From positions 372,001 through 436,000 of the forward strand of contig JAUIMM010001254.1 of assembly GCA_031769625.1 (NCBI GenBank): DNA of 64,000 bases, given 5' to 3'. Under the pieces are notes generated by a model that made no database searches, was not told the DNA's origin, and worked only from the letters and a program-made list of their open reading frames with translations. Source of the stretch: Taudactylus pleione (Eukaryota > Chordata > Amphibia > Anura > Myobatrachidae). Positions 38,101 through 51,813 of the stretch are shown in pieces (the stretch's first letter is position 1; each line of letters opens with the position of its first letter). The translations under genes and the position numbers were made by a program.

Positions 38101-39468
38101 TGATTTTGGTGCTTCATTTTGACACAACTCATCAGAAAAATATTTACCCGTATGAAAATTTACGTAAGCCACGGACCTTAAAAATCGGGCCAAAATTTTT
38201 TTTTTCAAAAATCCCCAAATTCTGCTTAAAACTTTTGATACAACTTAAAAAAGATTTGCTGCGGTGACAGAAGTTGATTTTGGTGCTTAATTTTGATACA
38301 ACTCACCAGAAATATATTTACCCGTATGAAAATTTACGTAAGCCCCGGACCTTAAAAAATGGCCCCGAATTTTTTTTTTAAAAAATCCCCAAATTCTGCT
38401 TAAAACTTTTGATACAACTTAAAAAAGATTTGCTGCGGTGACAGAAGTTGATTTTGGTGCTTAATTTTGACACAACTCACCAGAAATATATTTACCCGTA
38501 TGAAAATTTACGTAAGCCCCGGACCTTAAAAATCAGGCCCAAATTTTTTATTTCAAAAATCCCCAAATTCTGCTTAAAACTTTTGATACAACTTAAAAAA
38601 GATTTGCTGCGGTGACAGAAGTTGATTTTGGTGCTTAATTTTGACACAACTCACCAGAAATATATTTACCCGTATGAAAATTTACGTAAGCCCCGGACCT
38701 TAAAAATCGGCCTAAAATTTTATTTTTCAAAAATCCCCAAATTGTGCTTAAAACTTTTGATACAACTTAAAAAAGATTTGCTGCGTTGACAGAAGTTGAT
38801 TTTGGTGCTTAATTTTGACACAACTCATCAGAAAAATATTTACCCATATGAAAATTTACGTAAGCCCCGGACCTTAAAAATCGGCCTAAAATTTTTTTTT
38901 TCAAAAATCCCCAAATTGTGCTTAAAACTTTTGATACAACTTAAAAAAGATTTGCTGCGGTGACAGAAGTTGATTTTGGTGCTTAATTTTGACACAACTC
39001 ACCAGAAATATATTTACCCATATGAAAATTTATGTAAGCCCCGGACCTTAAAAAACGGCCCCAAATTTTTTTTTTCAAAAATCCCCAAATTCTGCTTAAA
39101 ACTTTTGATACAACTTAAAAAAGATTTGCTGCGGTGACAGAAGTTGATTTTGGTGCTTAATTTTGACACAACTCACCAGAAATATATTTACCCGTATGAA
39201 AATTTACGTAAGCCCCGGATCTTAAAAATCGGCCAAAATTTTTTTTTTCAAAAAACCCCAAATTCTGCTTAAAACTTTTGATACAACTTAAAAAAGATTT
39301 GCTGCGGTGACAGAAGTTGATTTTGGTGCTTAATTTTGACACAACTCACCAGAAATATATTTACCCGTATGAAAATTTACGTAAGCCCCGGACCTTAAAA
39401 ATCGGCCAAAATTTTTTTTTTTCAAAAATCCCCAAATTCTGCTTAAAACTTTTGATACAACTTAAAAA
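35123..39468 (+). repeat. 25-monomer segmental duplication, copy 2 (m203-m227)
   Basis: It repeats 30777-35122 at an offset of 4346 bp: the markers at 35506, 35853, 37244 and 39157 match 31160, 31507, 32898 and 34811. Beyond 39468 the sequence jumps to the monomer equivalent to 35818, so four monomers are skipped relative to a third round. This fits unequal exchange with a different register on the right side. Confidence 0.9.
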
Positions 39469-42076
39469 AGATTTGCTGCGGTGACAGAAGTTGATTTTGG
39501 TGCTTAATTTTGACACAACTCACCAGAAATATATTTACCCGTATGAAAATTTACGTAAGCCCCGGACCTTAAAAATCGGCCAAAATTTTTTATTTCAAAA
39601 ATCCCCAAATTCTGCTTAAAAATTTTGATACAACTTAAAAAAGATTTGCTGCGGTGACAGAAGTTGATTTTGGTGCTTAATTTTGACACAACTCACCAGA
39701 AATATATTTACCCGTATGAAAATTTACGTAAGCCCCGGACCTTAAAAATCGGCCAAAAATTTTTTTTTTCAAAAATCCCCAAATTCTGCTTAAAACTTTT
39801 GATACAACTTAAAAAAGATTTGCTGCGGTGACAGAAGTTGATTTTGGTGCTTAATTTTGATACAACTCACCAGAAATATATTTACCCGTATGAAAATTTA
39901 CGTAAGCCCCGGACCTTAAAAATCGGGCCAAAATTTTTTTTTTCAAAAATCCCCAAATTCTGCTTAAAACTTTTGATACAACTTAAAAAAGATTTGCTGC
40001 GGTGACAGAAGTTGATTTTGGTGCTCAATTTTGATACAACTCACCAGAAATATATTTACCCGTATGAAAATTTACGTAAGCCCCAGACCTTAAAAATCGG
40101 CCCAAAATTTTTTTTTTCAAAAATCCCCAAATTCTGCTTAAAACTTTTGATACAACTTAAAAAAGATTTGCTGCGGTGACAGAAGTTGATTTTGGCGCTT
40201 AATTTTGATACAACTCACCAGAAATATATTTACCCGTATGAAAATTTACGTAAGCCCCGGACCTTAAAAAACGGCCCCAAATTTTTTTTTTCAAAAATCC
40301 CCAAATTCTGCTTAAAACTTTTGATACAACTTAAAAAAGATTTGCTGCGGTGACAGAAGTTGATTTTGGTGCTTAATTTTTACACAACTCACCAGAAATA
40401 TATTTACCCGTATGAAAATTTACGTAAGCCCCGGACCTTAAAAATCAGGCCCAAATTTTTTATTTCAAAAATCCCCAAATTCTGCTTAAAACTTTTGATA
40501 CAACTTAAAAAAGATTTGCTGCGGTGACAGAAGTTGATTTTGGTGCTTAATTTTGACACAACTCACCAGAAATATATTTACCCATATGAAAATTTACGTA
40601 AGCCCCGGACCTTAAAAATCGGCCTAAAATTTTTTTTTTCAAAAATCCCCAAATTGTGCTTAAAACTTTTGATACAACTTAAAAAAGATTTGCTGCGGTG
40701 ACAGAAGTTGATTTTGGTGCTTAATTTTGACACAACTCATCAGAAATATATTTACCCGTATGAAAATTTACGTAAGCCCCGGACCTTAAAATTCGGGCAA
40801 AATTTTTTTTTTCAAAAAACCCCAAATTCTGCTTAAAACTTTTGATACAACTTAAAAAAGATTTGCTGCGGTGACAGAAGTTGATTTTGGTGCTTAATTT
40901 TGACACAACTCACCAGAAATATATTTACCCATATGAAAATTTACGTAAGCCCCGGACCTTAAAAATCGGCCCAAAATTTTTTTTTTGAAAAATCCCCAAA
41001 TTCTGCTTAAAACTTTTGATACAACTTAAAAATGATTTGCTGCGGTGACAGAAGTTGATTTTGGTGCTTAATTTTGACACAACTCACCAGAAATATATTT
41101 ACCCATATGAAAATTTACATAAGCCCCGGACCTTAAAAATCGGCCAAAAATTTTTTTTTTCAAAAATTCCCAAATTCTGCTTAAAACTTTTGATACAACT
41201 TAAAAAAGATTTGCTGCGGTGACAGAAGTTGATTTTGGTGCTTAATTTTGACACAACTCACCAGAAATATATTTACCCGTATGAAAATTTACGTAAGCCC
41301 CGGACCTTAAAAATCGGCCCCAAATTTTTTTTTTCAAAAATCCCCAAATTCTGCTTAAAACTTTTGATACAACTTAAAAAAGATTTGCTGCGGTGACAGA
41401 AGTTGATTTTGGTGCTTAATTTTGACACAACTCACCAGAAATATATTTACCCGTATGAAAATTTACGTAAGCCCCGGAGCTTAAAAATCGGCCAAAATTT
41501 TTTTTTTTCAAAAATCCCCAAATTGTGCTTAAAACTTTTGATACAACTTAAAAAAGATTTGCTGCGGTGACAGAAGTTGATTTTGGTGCTTAATTTTGAC
41601 ACAACTCACCAGAAATATATTTACCCATATAAAAATTTACGTAAGCCCAGGACCTTAAAAATCGGCCCAAAATTTTTTTTTTCAAAAATCCCCAAATTCT
41701 GCTTAAAACTTTTGATACAACTTAAAAAAGATTTGCTGCGGTGACAGAAGTTGATTTTGGTGCTTCATTTTGACACAACTCATCAGAAAAATATTTACCC
41801 GTATGAAAATTTACGTAAGCCACGGACCTTAAAAATCGGGCCAAAATTTTTTTTTTCAAAAATCCCCAAATTCTGCTTTAATCTTTTGATACAAATTAAA
41901 AAAGATTTGCTGCGGTGACAGAAGTTGATTTTGGTGCTTAATTTTGATACAACTCACCAGAAATATATTTACCCGTATGAAAATTTACGTAAGCCCCGGA
42001 CCTTAAAAAATGGCCCCGAATTTTTTTTTTAAAAAATCCCCAAATTCTGCTTAAAACTTTTGATACAACTTAAAAA
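39469..42076 (+). repeat. Partial block m228-m242
   Basis: The order follows 35818-38447 with changes. The GACTCA monomer is missing, and the CGGCCCC monomer absent from the 25-monomer units is present again (near 41330). TTTTTACACAA replaces TTTTGACACAA near 40380. The CTTCAT monomer here is the first to carry the TTTAATCTTTTG form of box B (about 41877), a marker that recurs only to the right. The origin is therefore mixed and not a simple third copy. Confidence 0.7.
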
Positions 42077-44858
42077 AGATTTGCTGCGGTGACAGAAGTT
42101 GATTTTGGTGCTTAATTTTGACACAACTCACCAGAAATATATTTACCCGTATGAAAATTTACGTAAGCCCCGGACCTTAAAAATCGGCCAAAATTTTTTT
42201 TTTCAAAAAACCCCAAATTCTGCTTAAAACTTTTGATACAACTTAAAAAAGATTTGCTGCGGTGACAGAAGTTGATTTTGGTGCTTAATTTTGACACAAC
42301 TCACCAGAAATATATTTACCCGTATGAAAATTTACGTAAGCCCCGGACCTTAAAAATCGGCCAAAATTTTTTTTTTCAAAAAACCCCAAATTCTGCTTAA
42401 AACTTTTGATACAACTTAAAAAAGATTTGCTGCGGTGACAGAAGTTGATTTTGGTGCTTAATTTTGACACAACTCACCAGAAATATATTTACCCGTATGA
42501 AAATTTACGTAAGCCCCGGACCATAAAAATCGGCCAGAAATTTTTTTTTTTAAAAATCCCCAAATTCTGCTTAAAACTTTTGATACAACTTAAAAAAGAT
42601 TTGCTGCGGTGACAGAAGTTGATTTTGGTGCTTAATTTTGATACAACTCACCAGAAATATATTTACCCGTATGAAAATTTACGTAAGCCCCGGACCTTAA
42701 AAATCGGCCCAAAATTTTTTTTTTCGAAAAAATCCCCAAATTCTGCTTAAAACTTTTGATACAACTTAAAAAAGATTTGCTGCGGTGACAGAAGTTGATT
42801 TTGGTGCTTAATTTTGATACAACTCACTAGAAATATATTTACCCGTATGAAAATTTACATAAGCCCCGGACCTTAAAAATCGGCCTAAAATTTTTTTTTT
42901 CAAAAATCCCCAAATTGTGCTTAAAACTTTTGATACAACTTAAAAAAGATTTGCTGCATTGACAGAAGTTGATTTTGGTGCTTAATTTTGACACAACTCA
43001 TCAGAAAAATATTTACCCGTATGAAAATTTACGTAAGCCCCGGAACTTAAAAATCGGCCCAAATTTTTTTTTTTCAAAAATCCCCAAATTCTGCTTAAAA
43101 CTTTTGATACAACTTAAAAAAGATTTGCTGCGGTGACAGAAGTTGATTTTGGTGCTTAATTTTGACACAACTCACCAGAAATATATTTACCCGTATGAAA
43201 ATTTACGTAAGCCCCGGATCTTAAAAATCGGCCAAAATTTTTTTTTTCAAAAAACCCCAAATTCTGCTTAAAACTTTTGATACAACTTAAAAAAGATTTG
43301 CTGCGGTGACAGAAGTTGATTTTGGTGCTTAATTTTGACACAACTCACCAGAAATATATTTACCCATATGAAAATTTACGTAAGCCCCGGACCTTAAAAA
43401 TCGGCCAAAAATTTTTTTTTTCAAAAATCCCCAAATTCTGCTTAAAACTTTTGATACAACTTAAAAAAGATTTGCTGCGGTGACAGAAGTTGATTTTGGT
43501 GCTTAATTTTGACACAACTCACCAGAAATATATTTACCCGTATGAAAATTTACGTAAGCCCCGGACCTTAAAAATCGGCCAAAATTTTTTATTTCAAAAA
43601 TCCCCAAATTCTGCTTAAAAATTTTGATACAACTTAAAAAAGATTTGCTGCGGTGACAGAAGTTGATTTTGGTGCTTAATTTTGACACAACTCACCAGAA
43701 ATATATTTACCCGTATGAAAATTTACGTAAGCCCCGGACCTTAAAAATCGGCCAAAAAATTTTTTTTTCAAAAATCCCCAAATTCTGCTTAAAACTTTTG
43801 ATACAACTTAAAAAAGATTTGCTGCGGTGACAGAAGTTGATTTTGGTGCTTAATTTTGACTCAACTCACCAGAAATATATTTACCCATATGAAAATTTAC
43901 GTAAGCCCCGGACCTTAAAAATCGGCCAGAAATTTTTTTTTTCAAAAATCCCCAAATTCTGCTTAAAACTTTTGATACAACTTAAAAAAGATTTGCTGCG
44001 GTGACAGAAGTTGATTTTGGTGCTTAATTTTGATACAACTCACCAGAAATATATTTACCCGTATGAAAATTTACGTAAGCCCCGGACCTTAAAAATCGGG
44101 CCAAAATTTTTTTTTTAAAAAATCCCCAAATTCTGCTTAAAACTTTTGATACAACTTAAAAAAGATTTGCTGCGGTGACAGAAGTTGATTTTGGTGCTCA
44201 ATTTTGATACAACTCACCAGAAATATATTTACCCGTATGAAAATTTACGTAAGCCCCAGACCTTAAAAATCGGCCCAAAATTTTTTTTTTCAAAAATCCC
44301 CAAATTCTGCTTAAAACTTTTGATACAACTTAAAATAGATTTGCTGCGGTGACAGAAGTTGATTTTGGCGCTTAATTTTGATACAACTCACCAGAAATAT
44401 ATTTACCCGTATGAAAATTTACGTAAGCCCCGAGCCTTAAAAAACGGCCCCAAATTTTTTTTTTCAAAAATCCCCAAATTCTGCTTAAAACTTTTGATAC
44501 AACTTAAAAAAGATTTGCTGCGGTGACAGAAGTTGATTTTGGTGCTTAATTTTGACACAACTCACCAGAAATATATTTACCCGTATGAAAATTTACGTAA
44601 GCCCCGGACCTTAAAAATCAGGCCCAAATTTTTTATTTCAAAAATCCCCAAATTCTGCTTAAAACTTTTGATACAACTTAAAAAAGATTTGCTGCGGTGA
44701 CAGAAGTTGATTTTGGTGCTTAATTTTGACACAACTCACCAGAAATATATTTACCCATATGAAAATTTACGTAAGCCCCGGACCTTAAAAATCGGCCTAA
44801 AATTTTTTTTTTCAAAAATCCCCAAATTGTGCTTAAAACTTTTGATACAACTTAAAAA
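42077..44858 (+). repeat. Block m243-m258, copy of 30081-32862
   Basis: It matches at a constant offset of 11996 bp: the markers at 42112, 42285, 43156 and 43503 correspond to 30116, 30289, 31160 and 31507. It contains the GA-insertion monomer near 42725 and the CCATAAAAATC change shared with the copy near 30526. Its left edge joins m242, an AAATGGCCCCGAA monomer, a neighbour pair not seen elsewhere. Confidence 0.8.
42719..42732. other. T6-CG-A6 palindrome in block m243-m258
   Basis: This is the equivalent of 30723-30736 at an offset of 11996 bp. It is the last copy in the window; none is seen to the right of 42732. Confidence 0.75.
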
Positions 44859-45031
44859 AGATTTGCTGCGGTGACAGAAGTTGATTTTGGTGCTTAATTT
44901 TGACACAACTCATCAGAAATATATTTACCCGTATGAAAATTTACGTAAGCCCCGGACCTTAAATTTCGGCCAAAATTTTTTTTTTCAAAAATCCCCAAAT
45001 TGTGCTTAAAACTTTTGATACAACTTAAAAA
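44859..45031 (+). repeat. Chimeric monomer m259 at a deletion junction
   Basis: The left part has the CATCAG and AAATTTCGG markers of the monomer at 32863. The right part has the ATTCCC-free, ATTGTGC 3' end typical of the GGAGCTT monomer (such as 33384-33556). The next monomer is the GTATAAAAA/CCCAGG type that follows GGAGCTT monomers. The intervening TTTTGAAAAA and AAAAATGATTT monomers are missing. This is a clear in-register deletion fusing two monomers, with the breakpoint in or near the T-run. Confidence 0.75.
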
Positions 45032-45727
45032 AGATTTGCTGCGGTGACAGAAGTTGATTTTGGTGCTTAATTTTGACACAACTCACCAGAAATATATTTA
45101 CCCGTATAAAAATTTACGTAAGCCCAGGACCTTAAAAATCGGCCCAAAATTTTTTTTTTCAAAAATCCCCAAATTCTGCTTAAAACTTTTGATACAACTT
45201 AAAAAAGATTTGCTGCGGTGACAGAAGTTGATTTTGGTGCTTCATTTTGACACAACTCATCAGAAAAATATTTACCCGTATGAAAATTTACATAAGCCAC
45301 GGACCTTAAAAATCGGGCCAAAATTTTTTTTTTCAAAAATCCCCAAATTCTGCTTTAATCTTTTGATACAACTTAAAAAAGATTTGCTGCGGTGACAGAA
45401 GTTGATTTTGGTGCTTAATTTTGATACAACTCACCAGAAATATATTTACCCGTATGAAAATTTACGTAAGCCCCGGACCTTAAAAAATGGCCCCGAATTT
45501 TTTTTTTTAAAAATCCCCAAATTCTGCTTAAAACTTTTGATACAACTTAAAAAAGATTTGCTGCGGTGACAGAAGTTGATTTTGGTGCTTAATTTTGACA
45601 CAACTCACCAGAAATATATTTACCCGTATGAAAATTTACGTAAGCCCCGGACCTTAAAAATCAGGCCCAAATTTTTTATTTCAAAAATCCCCAAATTCTG
45701 CTTAAAACTTTTGATACAACTTAAAAA
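45032..45727 (+). repeat. Four-monomer remnant m260-m263
   Basis: The order is GTATAAAAA/CCCAGG, CTTCAT/CCACGG, AAATGGCCCCGAA, TCAGGCCC, as at 33557-34252. The CTTCAT monomer carries the TTTAATCTTTTG marker and an added TTACATAAG. The array then jumps to a CCATAT/CGGCCAAAAA monomer like that at 43330, so further monomers are skipped. Confidence 0.7.
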
Positions 45728-48700
45728 AGATTTGCTGCGGTGACAGAAGTTGATTTTGGTGCTTAATTTTGACACAACTCACCAGAAATATATTTACCCA
45801 TATGAAAATTTACGTAAGCCCCGGACCTTAAAAATCGGCCAAAAATTTTTTTTTTCAAAAATCCCCAAATTCTGCTTAAAACTTTTGATACAACTTAAAA
45901 AAGATTTGCTGCGGTGACAGAAGTTGATTTTGGTGCTTAATTTTGACACAACTCACCAGAAATATATTTACCCGTATGAAAATTTACGTAAGCCCCGGAC
46001 CTTAAAAATCGGCCAAAATTTTTTATTTCAAAAATCCCCAAATTCTGCTTAAAAATTTTGATACAACTTAAAAAAGATTTGCTGCGGTGACAGAAACTGA
46101 TTTTGGTGCTTAATTTTGACACAACTCACCAGAAATATATTTACCCGTATGAAAATTTACGTAAGCCCCGGACCTTAAAAATCGGCCAAAAAATTTTTTT
46201 TTCAAAAATCCCCAAATTCTGCTTAAAACTTTTGATACAACTTAAAAAAGATTTGCTGCGGTGACAGAAGTTGATTTTGGTGCTTAATTTTGACTCAACT
46301 CACCAGAAATATATTTACCCATATGAAAATTTACGTAAGCCCCGGACCTTAAAAATCGGCCAGAAATTTTTTTTTTCAAAAATCCCCAAATTCTGCTTAA
46401 AACTTTTGATACAACTTAAAAAAGATTTGCTGCGGTGACAGAAGTTGATTTTGGTGCTTAATTTTGATACAACTCACCAGAAATATATTTACCCGTATGA
46501 AAATTTACGTAAGCCCCGGACCTTAAAAATCGGGCCAAAATTTTTTTTTTCAAAAATCCCCAAATTCTGCTTAAAACTTTTGATACAACTTAAAAAAGAT
46601 TTGCTGCGGTGACAGAAGTTGATTTTGGTGCTCAATTTTGATACAACTCACCAGAAATATATTTACCCGTATGAAAATTTACGTAAGCCCCAGACCTTAA
46701 AAATCGGCCCAAAATTTTTTTTTTCAAAAATCCCCAAATTCTGCTTAAAACTTTTGATACAACTTAAAAAAGATTTGCTGCGGTGACAGAAGTTGATTTT
46801 GGCGCTTAATTTTGATACAACTCACCAGAAATATATTTACCCGTATGAAAATTTACGTAAGCCCCGGACCTTAAAAAACGGCCCCAAATTTTTTTTTTCA
46901 AAAATCCCCAAATTCTGCTTAAAACTTTTGATACAACTTAAAAAAGATTTGCTGCGGTGACAGAAGTTGATTTTGGTGCTTAATTTTGACACAACTCACC
47001 AGAAATATATTTACCCGTATGAAAATTTACGTAAGCCCCGGACCTTAAAAATCAGGCCCAAATTTTTTATTTCAAAAATCCCCAAATTCTGCTTAAAACT
47101 TTTGATACAACTTAAAAAAGATTTGCTGCGGTGACAGAAGTTGATTTTGGTGCTTAATTTTGACACAACTCACCAGAAATATATTTACCCATATGAAAAT
47201 TTACGTAAGCCCCGGACCTTAAAAATCGGCCTAAAATTTTTTTTTTCAAAAATCCCCAAATTGTGCTTAAAACTTTTGATACAACTTAAAAAAGATTTGC
47301 TGCGGTGACAGAAGTTGATTTTGGTGCTTAATTTTGACACAACTCATCAGAAATATATTTACCCGTATGAAAATTTACGTAAGCCCCGGACCTTAAAATT
47401 CGGCCAAAATTTTTTTTTTCAAAAAACCCCAAATTCTGCTTAAAACTTTTGATACAACTTAAAAAAGATTTGCTGCGGTGACAGAAGTTGATTTTGGTGC
47501 TTAATTTTGACACAACTCACCAGAAATATATTTACCCATATGAAAATTTACGTAAGCCCCGGACCTTAAAAATCGGCCCAAAATTTTTTTTTTGAAAAAT
47601 CCCCAAATTCTGCTTAAAACTTTTGATACAACTTAAAAATGATTTGCTGCGGTGACAGAAGTTGATTTTGGTGCTTAATTTTGACACAACTCACCAGAAA
47701 TATATTTACCCATATGAAAATTTACATAAGCCCCGGACCTTAAAAATCGGCCAAAAATTTTTTTTTTCAAAAATTCCCAAATTCTGCTTAAAACTTTTGA
47801 TACAACTTAAAAAAGATTTGCTGCGGTGACAGAAGTTGATTTTGGTGCTTAATTTTGACACAACTCACCAGAAATATATTTACCCGTATGAAAATTTACG
47901 TAAGCCCCGGACCTTAAAAATCGGCCCCAAATTTTTTTTTTCAAAAATCCCCAAATTCTGCTTAAAACTTTTGATACAACTTAAAAAAGATTTGCTGCGG
48001 TGACAGAAGTTGATTTTGGTGCTTAATTTTGACACAACTCACCAGAAATATATTTACCCGTATGAAAATTTACGTAAGCCCCGGAGCTTAAAAATCGGCC
48101 AAAATTTTTTTTTTTCAAAAATCCCCAAATTGTGCTTAAAACTTTTGATACAACTTAAAAAAGATTTGCTGCGGTGACAGAAGTTGATTTTGGTGCTTAA
48201 TTTTGACACAACTCACCAGAAATATATTTACCCGTATAAAAATTTACGTAAGCCCAGGACCTTAAAAATCGGCCCAAAATTTTTTTTTTCAAAAATCCCC
48301 AAATTCTGCTTAAAACTTTTGATACAACTTAAAAAAGATTTGCTGCGGTGACAGAAGTTGATTTTGGTGCTTCATTTTGACACAACTCATCAGAAAAATA
48401 TTTACCCGTATGAAAATTTACGTAAGCCACGGACCTTAAAAATCGGGCCAAAATTTTTTTTTTCAAAAATCCCCAAATTCTGCTTTAATCTTTTGATACA
48501 ACTTAAAAAAGATTTGCTGCGGTGACAGAAGTTGATTTTGGTGCTTAATTTTGATACAACTCACCAGAAATATATTTACCCGTATGAAAATTTACGTAAG
48601 CCCCGGACCTTAAAAAATGTCCCCAAATTTTTTTTTTTAAAAATCCCCAAATTCTGCTTAAAACTTTTGATACAACGTAAAAAAGATTTGCTGCGGTGAC

Positions 48701-49553
48701 AGAAGTTGATTTTGGTGCTTAATTTTGACACAACTCACCAGAAATATATTTACCCGTATGAAAATTTACGTAAGCCCCGGACCTTAAAAATCAGGCCCAA
48801 ATTTTTTATTTCAAAAATCCCCAAATTCTGCTTAAAACTTTTGATACAACTTAAAAAAGATTTGCTGCGGTGACAGAAGTTGATTTTGGTGCTTAATTTT
48901 GACACAACTCACCAGAAATATATTTACCCGTATGAAAATTTACGTAAGCCCCGGACCTTAAAAATCGGCCTAAAATTTTATTTTTCAAAAATCCCCAAAT
49001 TGTGCTTAAAACTTTTGATACAACTTAAAAAAGATTTGCTGCGTTGACAGAAGTTGATTTTGGTGCTTAATTTTGACACAACTCATCAGAAAAATATTTA
49101 CCTGTATGAAAATTTACGTAAGCCCCGGACCTTAAAAATCGGCCTAAAAATTTTTTTTTCAAAAATCCCCAAATTGTGCTTAAAACTTTTGATACAACTT
49201 AAAAAAGATTTGCTGCGTTGACAGAAGTTGATTTTGGTGCTTAATTTTGACACAACTCATCAGAAAAATATTTACCTGTATGAAAATTTACGTAAGCCCC
49301 GGACCTTAAAAATCGGCCCCAAATTTTTTTTTTCAAAAATCCCCAAATTCTGCTTAAAACTTTTGATACAACTTAAAAAAGATTTGCTGCGGTGACAGAA
49401 GTTGATTTTGGTGCTTAATTTTGACACAACTCACCAGAAATATATTTACCCATATGAAAATTTACGTAAGCCCCGGACCTTAAAAATCGGCCCAAAATTT
49501 TTTTTTTCAAAAATCCCCAAATTCTGCTTAAAACTTTTGATACAACTTAAAAA
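45728..49553 (+). repeat. 22-monomer block m264-m285, paired with 51814-55640
   Basis: The same 22 variants in the same order recur about 6086 bp downstream. Differences are more numerous than in the other pairs: GAAACTGATTTT near 46095, AAATGTCCCC near 48617 (AAATGGCCCC in the partner), ACAACGTAAAA near 48677, CCTGTATG near 49101 where the partner has CCCGTATG, and CGGCCC near 49490 where the partner has CGGCTC. This pair is therefore probably older than the 2088-bp duplication. Confidence 0.8.
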
Positions 49554-51813
49554 AGATTTGCTGCGGTGACAGAAGTTGATTTTGGTGCTTCATTTTGACA
49601 CAACTCATCAGAAAAATATTTACCCGTATGAAAATTTACGTAAGCCACGGACCTTAAAAATCGGGCCAAAATTTTTTTTTTCAAAAATCCCCAAATTCTG
49701 CTTAAAACTTATGATACAACTTAAAAAAGATTTGCTGCGGTGACAGAAGTTGATTTTGGTGCTTAATTTTGATACAACTCACCAGAAATATATTTACCCG
49801 TATGAAAATTTACATAAGCCCCGGACCTTAAAAAATGGCCCCGAATTTTTTTTTTAAAAAATCCCCAAATTCTGCTTAAAACTTTTGATACAACTTAAAA
49901 AAGATTTGCTGCGGTGACAGAAGTTGATTTTGGTGCTTAATTTTGACACAACTCACCAGAAATATATTTACCCATATGAAAATTTACGTAAGCCCCGGAC
50001 CTTAAAAATCAGGCCCAAATTTTTTATTTCAAAAATCCCCAAATTCTGCTTAAAACTTTTGATACAACTTAAAAAAGATTTGCTGCGGTGACAGAAGTTG
50101 ATTTTGGTGCTTAATTTTGACACAACTCACCAGAAATATATTTACCCGTATGAAAATTTACGTAAGCCCCGGACCTTAAAAATCGGCCTAAAATTTTATT
50201 TTTCAAAAATCCCCAAATTGTGCTTAAAACTTTTGATACAACTTAAAAAAGATTTGCTGCGTTGACAGAAGTTGATTTTGGTGCTTAATTTTGACACAAC
50301 TCATCAGAAAAATATTTACCCGTATGAAAATTTACGTAAGCCCCGGACCTTAAAAATCGGCCTAAAATTTTTTTTTTCAAAAATCCCCAAATTGTGCTTA
50401 AAACTTTTGATACAACTTAAAAAAGATTTGCTGCGGTGACAGAAGTTGATTTTGGTGCTTAATTTTGACACAACTCACCAGAAATATATTTACCCGTATG
50501 AAAATTTATGTAAGCCCCGGACCTTAAAAAACGGCCCCAAATTTTTTTTTTCAAAAATCCCCAAATTCTGCTTAAAACTTTTGATACAACTTAAAAAAGA
50601 TTTGCTGCGGTGACAGAAGTTGATTTTGGTGCTTAATTTTGACACAACTCACCAGAAATATATTTACCCGTATGAAAATTTACGTAAGCCCCGGATCTTA
50701 AAAATCGGCCAAAATTTTTTTTTTCAAAAAACCCCAAATTCTGCTTAAAACTTTTGATACAACTTAAAAAAGATTTGCTGCGGTGACAGAAGTTGATTTT
50801 GGTGCTTAATTTTGACACAACTCACCAGAAATATATTTACCCATATGAAAATTTACGTAAGCCCCGGACCTTAAAAATCGGCCAAAAATTTTTTTTTTCA
50901 AAAATCCCCAAATTCTGCTTAAAACTTTTGATACAACTTAATAAAGATTTGCTGCGGTGACAGAAGTTGATTTTGGTGCTTAATTTTGACACAACTCACC
51001 AGAAATATATTTACCCGTATGAAAATTTACGTAAGCCCCGGACCTTAAAAATCGGCCAAAATTTTTTTTTTCAAAAATCCCCAAATTCTGCTTAAAACTT
51101 TTGATACAACTTAAAAAAGATTTGCTGCGGTGACAGAAGTTGATTTTGGTGCTTAATTTTGACACAACTCACCAGAAATATATTTACCCGTATGAAAATT
51201 TACGTAAGCCCCGGACCTTAAAAATCGGCCAAAAAATTTTTTTTTCAAAAATCCCCAAATTCTGCTTAAAACTTTTGATACAACTTAAAAAAGATTTGCT
51301 GCGGTGACAGAAGTTGATTTTGGTGCTTAATTTTGACTCAACTCACCAGAAATATATTTACCCATATGAAAATTTACGTAAGCCCCGGACCTTAAAAATC
51401 GGCCAGAAATTTTTTTTTTCAAAAATCCCCAAATTCTGCTTAAAACTTTTGATACAACTTAAAAAAGATTTGCTGCGGTGACAGAAGTTGATTTTGGTGC
51501 TCAATTTTGATACAACTCACCAGAAATATATTTACCCGTATGAAAATTTACGTAAGCCCCAGACCTTAAAAATCGGCCCAAAATTTTTTTTTTCAAAAAT
51601 CCCCAAATTCTGCTTAAAACTTTTGATACAACTTAAAAAAGATTTGCTGCGGTGACAGAAGTTGATTTTGGCGCTTAATTTTGATACAACTCACCAGAAA
51701 TATATTTACCCGTATGAAAATTTACGTAAGCCCCGGACCTTAAAAAACGGCCCCAAATTTTTTTTTTCAAAAATCCCCAAATTCTGCTTAAAACTTTTGA
51801 TACAACTTAAAAA
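49554..51813 (+). repeat. Block m286-m298
   Basis: The first eight monomers match 57729 onward (m333-m340) at an offset of 8175 bp, 47 monomers. The set is CTTCAT/CCACGG, AAATGGCCCCGAA, TCAGGCCC, TTTTATTTTT, GCGTTG, TTATGTAAG, CCGGATCTT, CCATAT. Private changes include CTTATGATAC near 49710 and TTAATAAAG near 50941. The monomer starting at 50945 has a full T-run where its equivalents have TTTTTATTT. The GATACA/CGGGCC monomer normally after GACTCA is missing. Confidence 0.7.
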
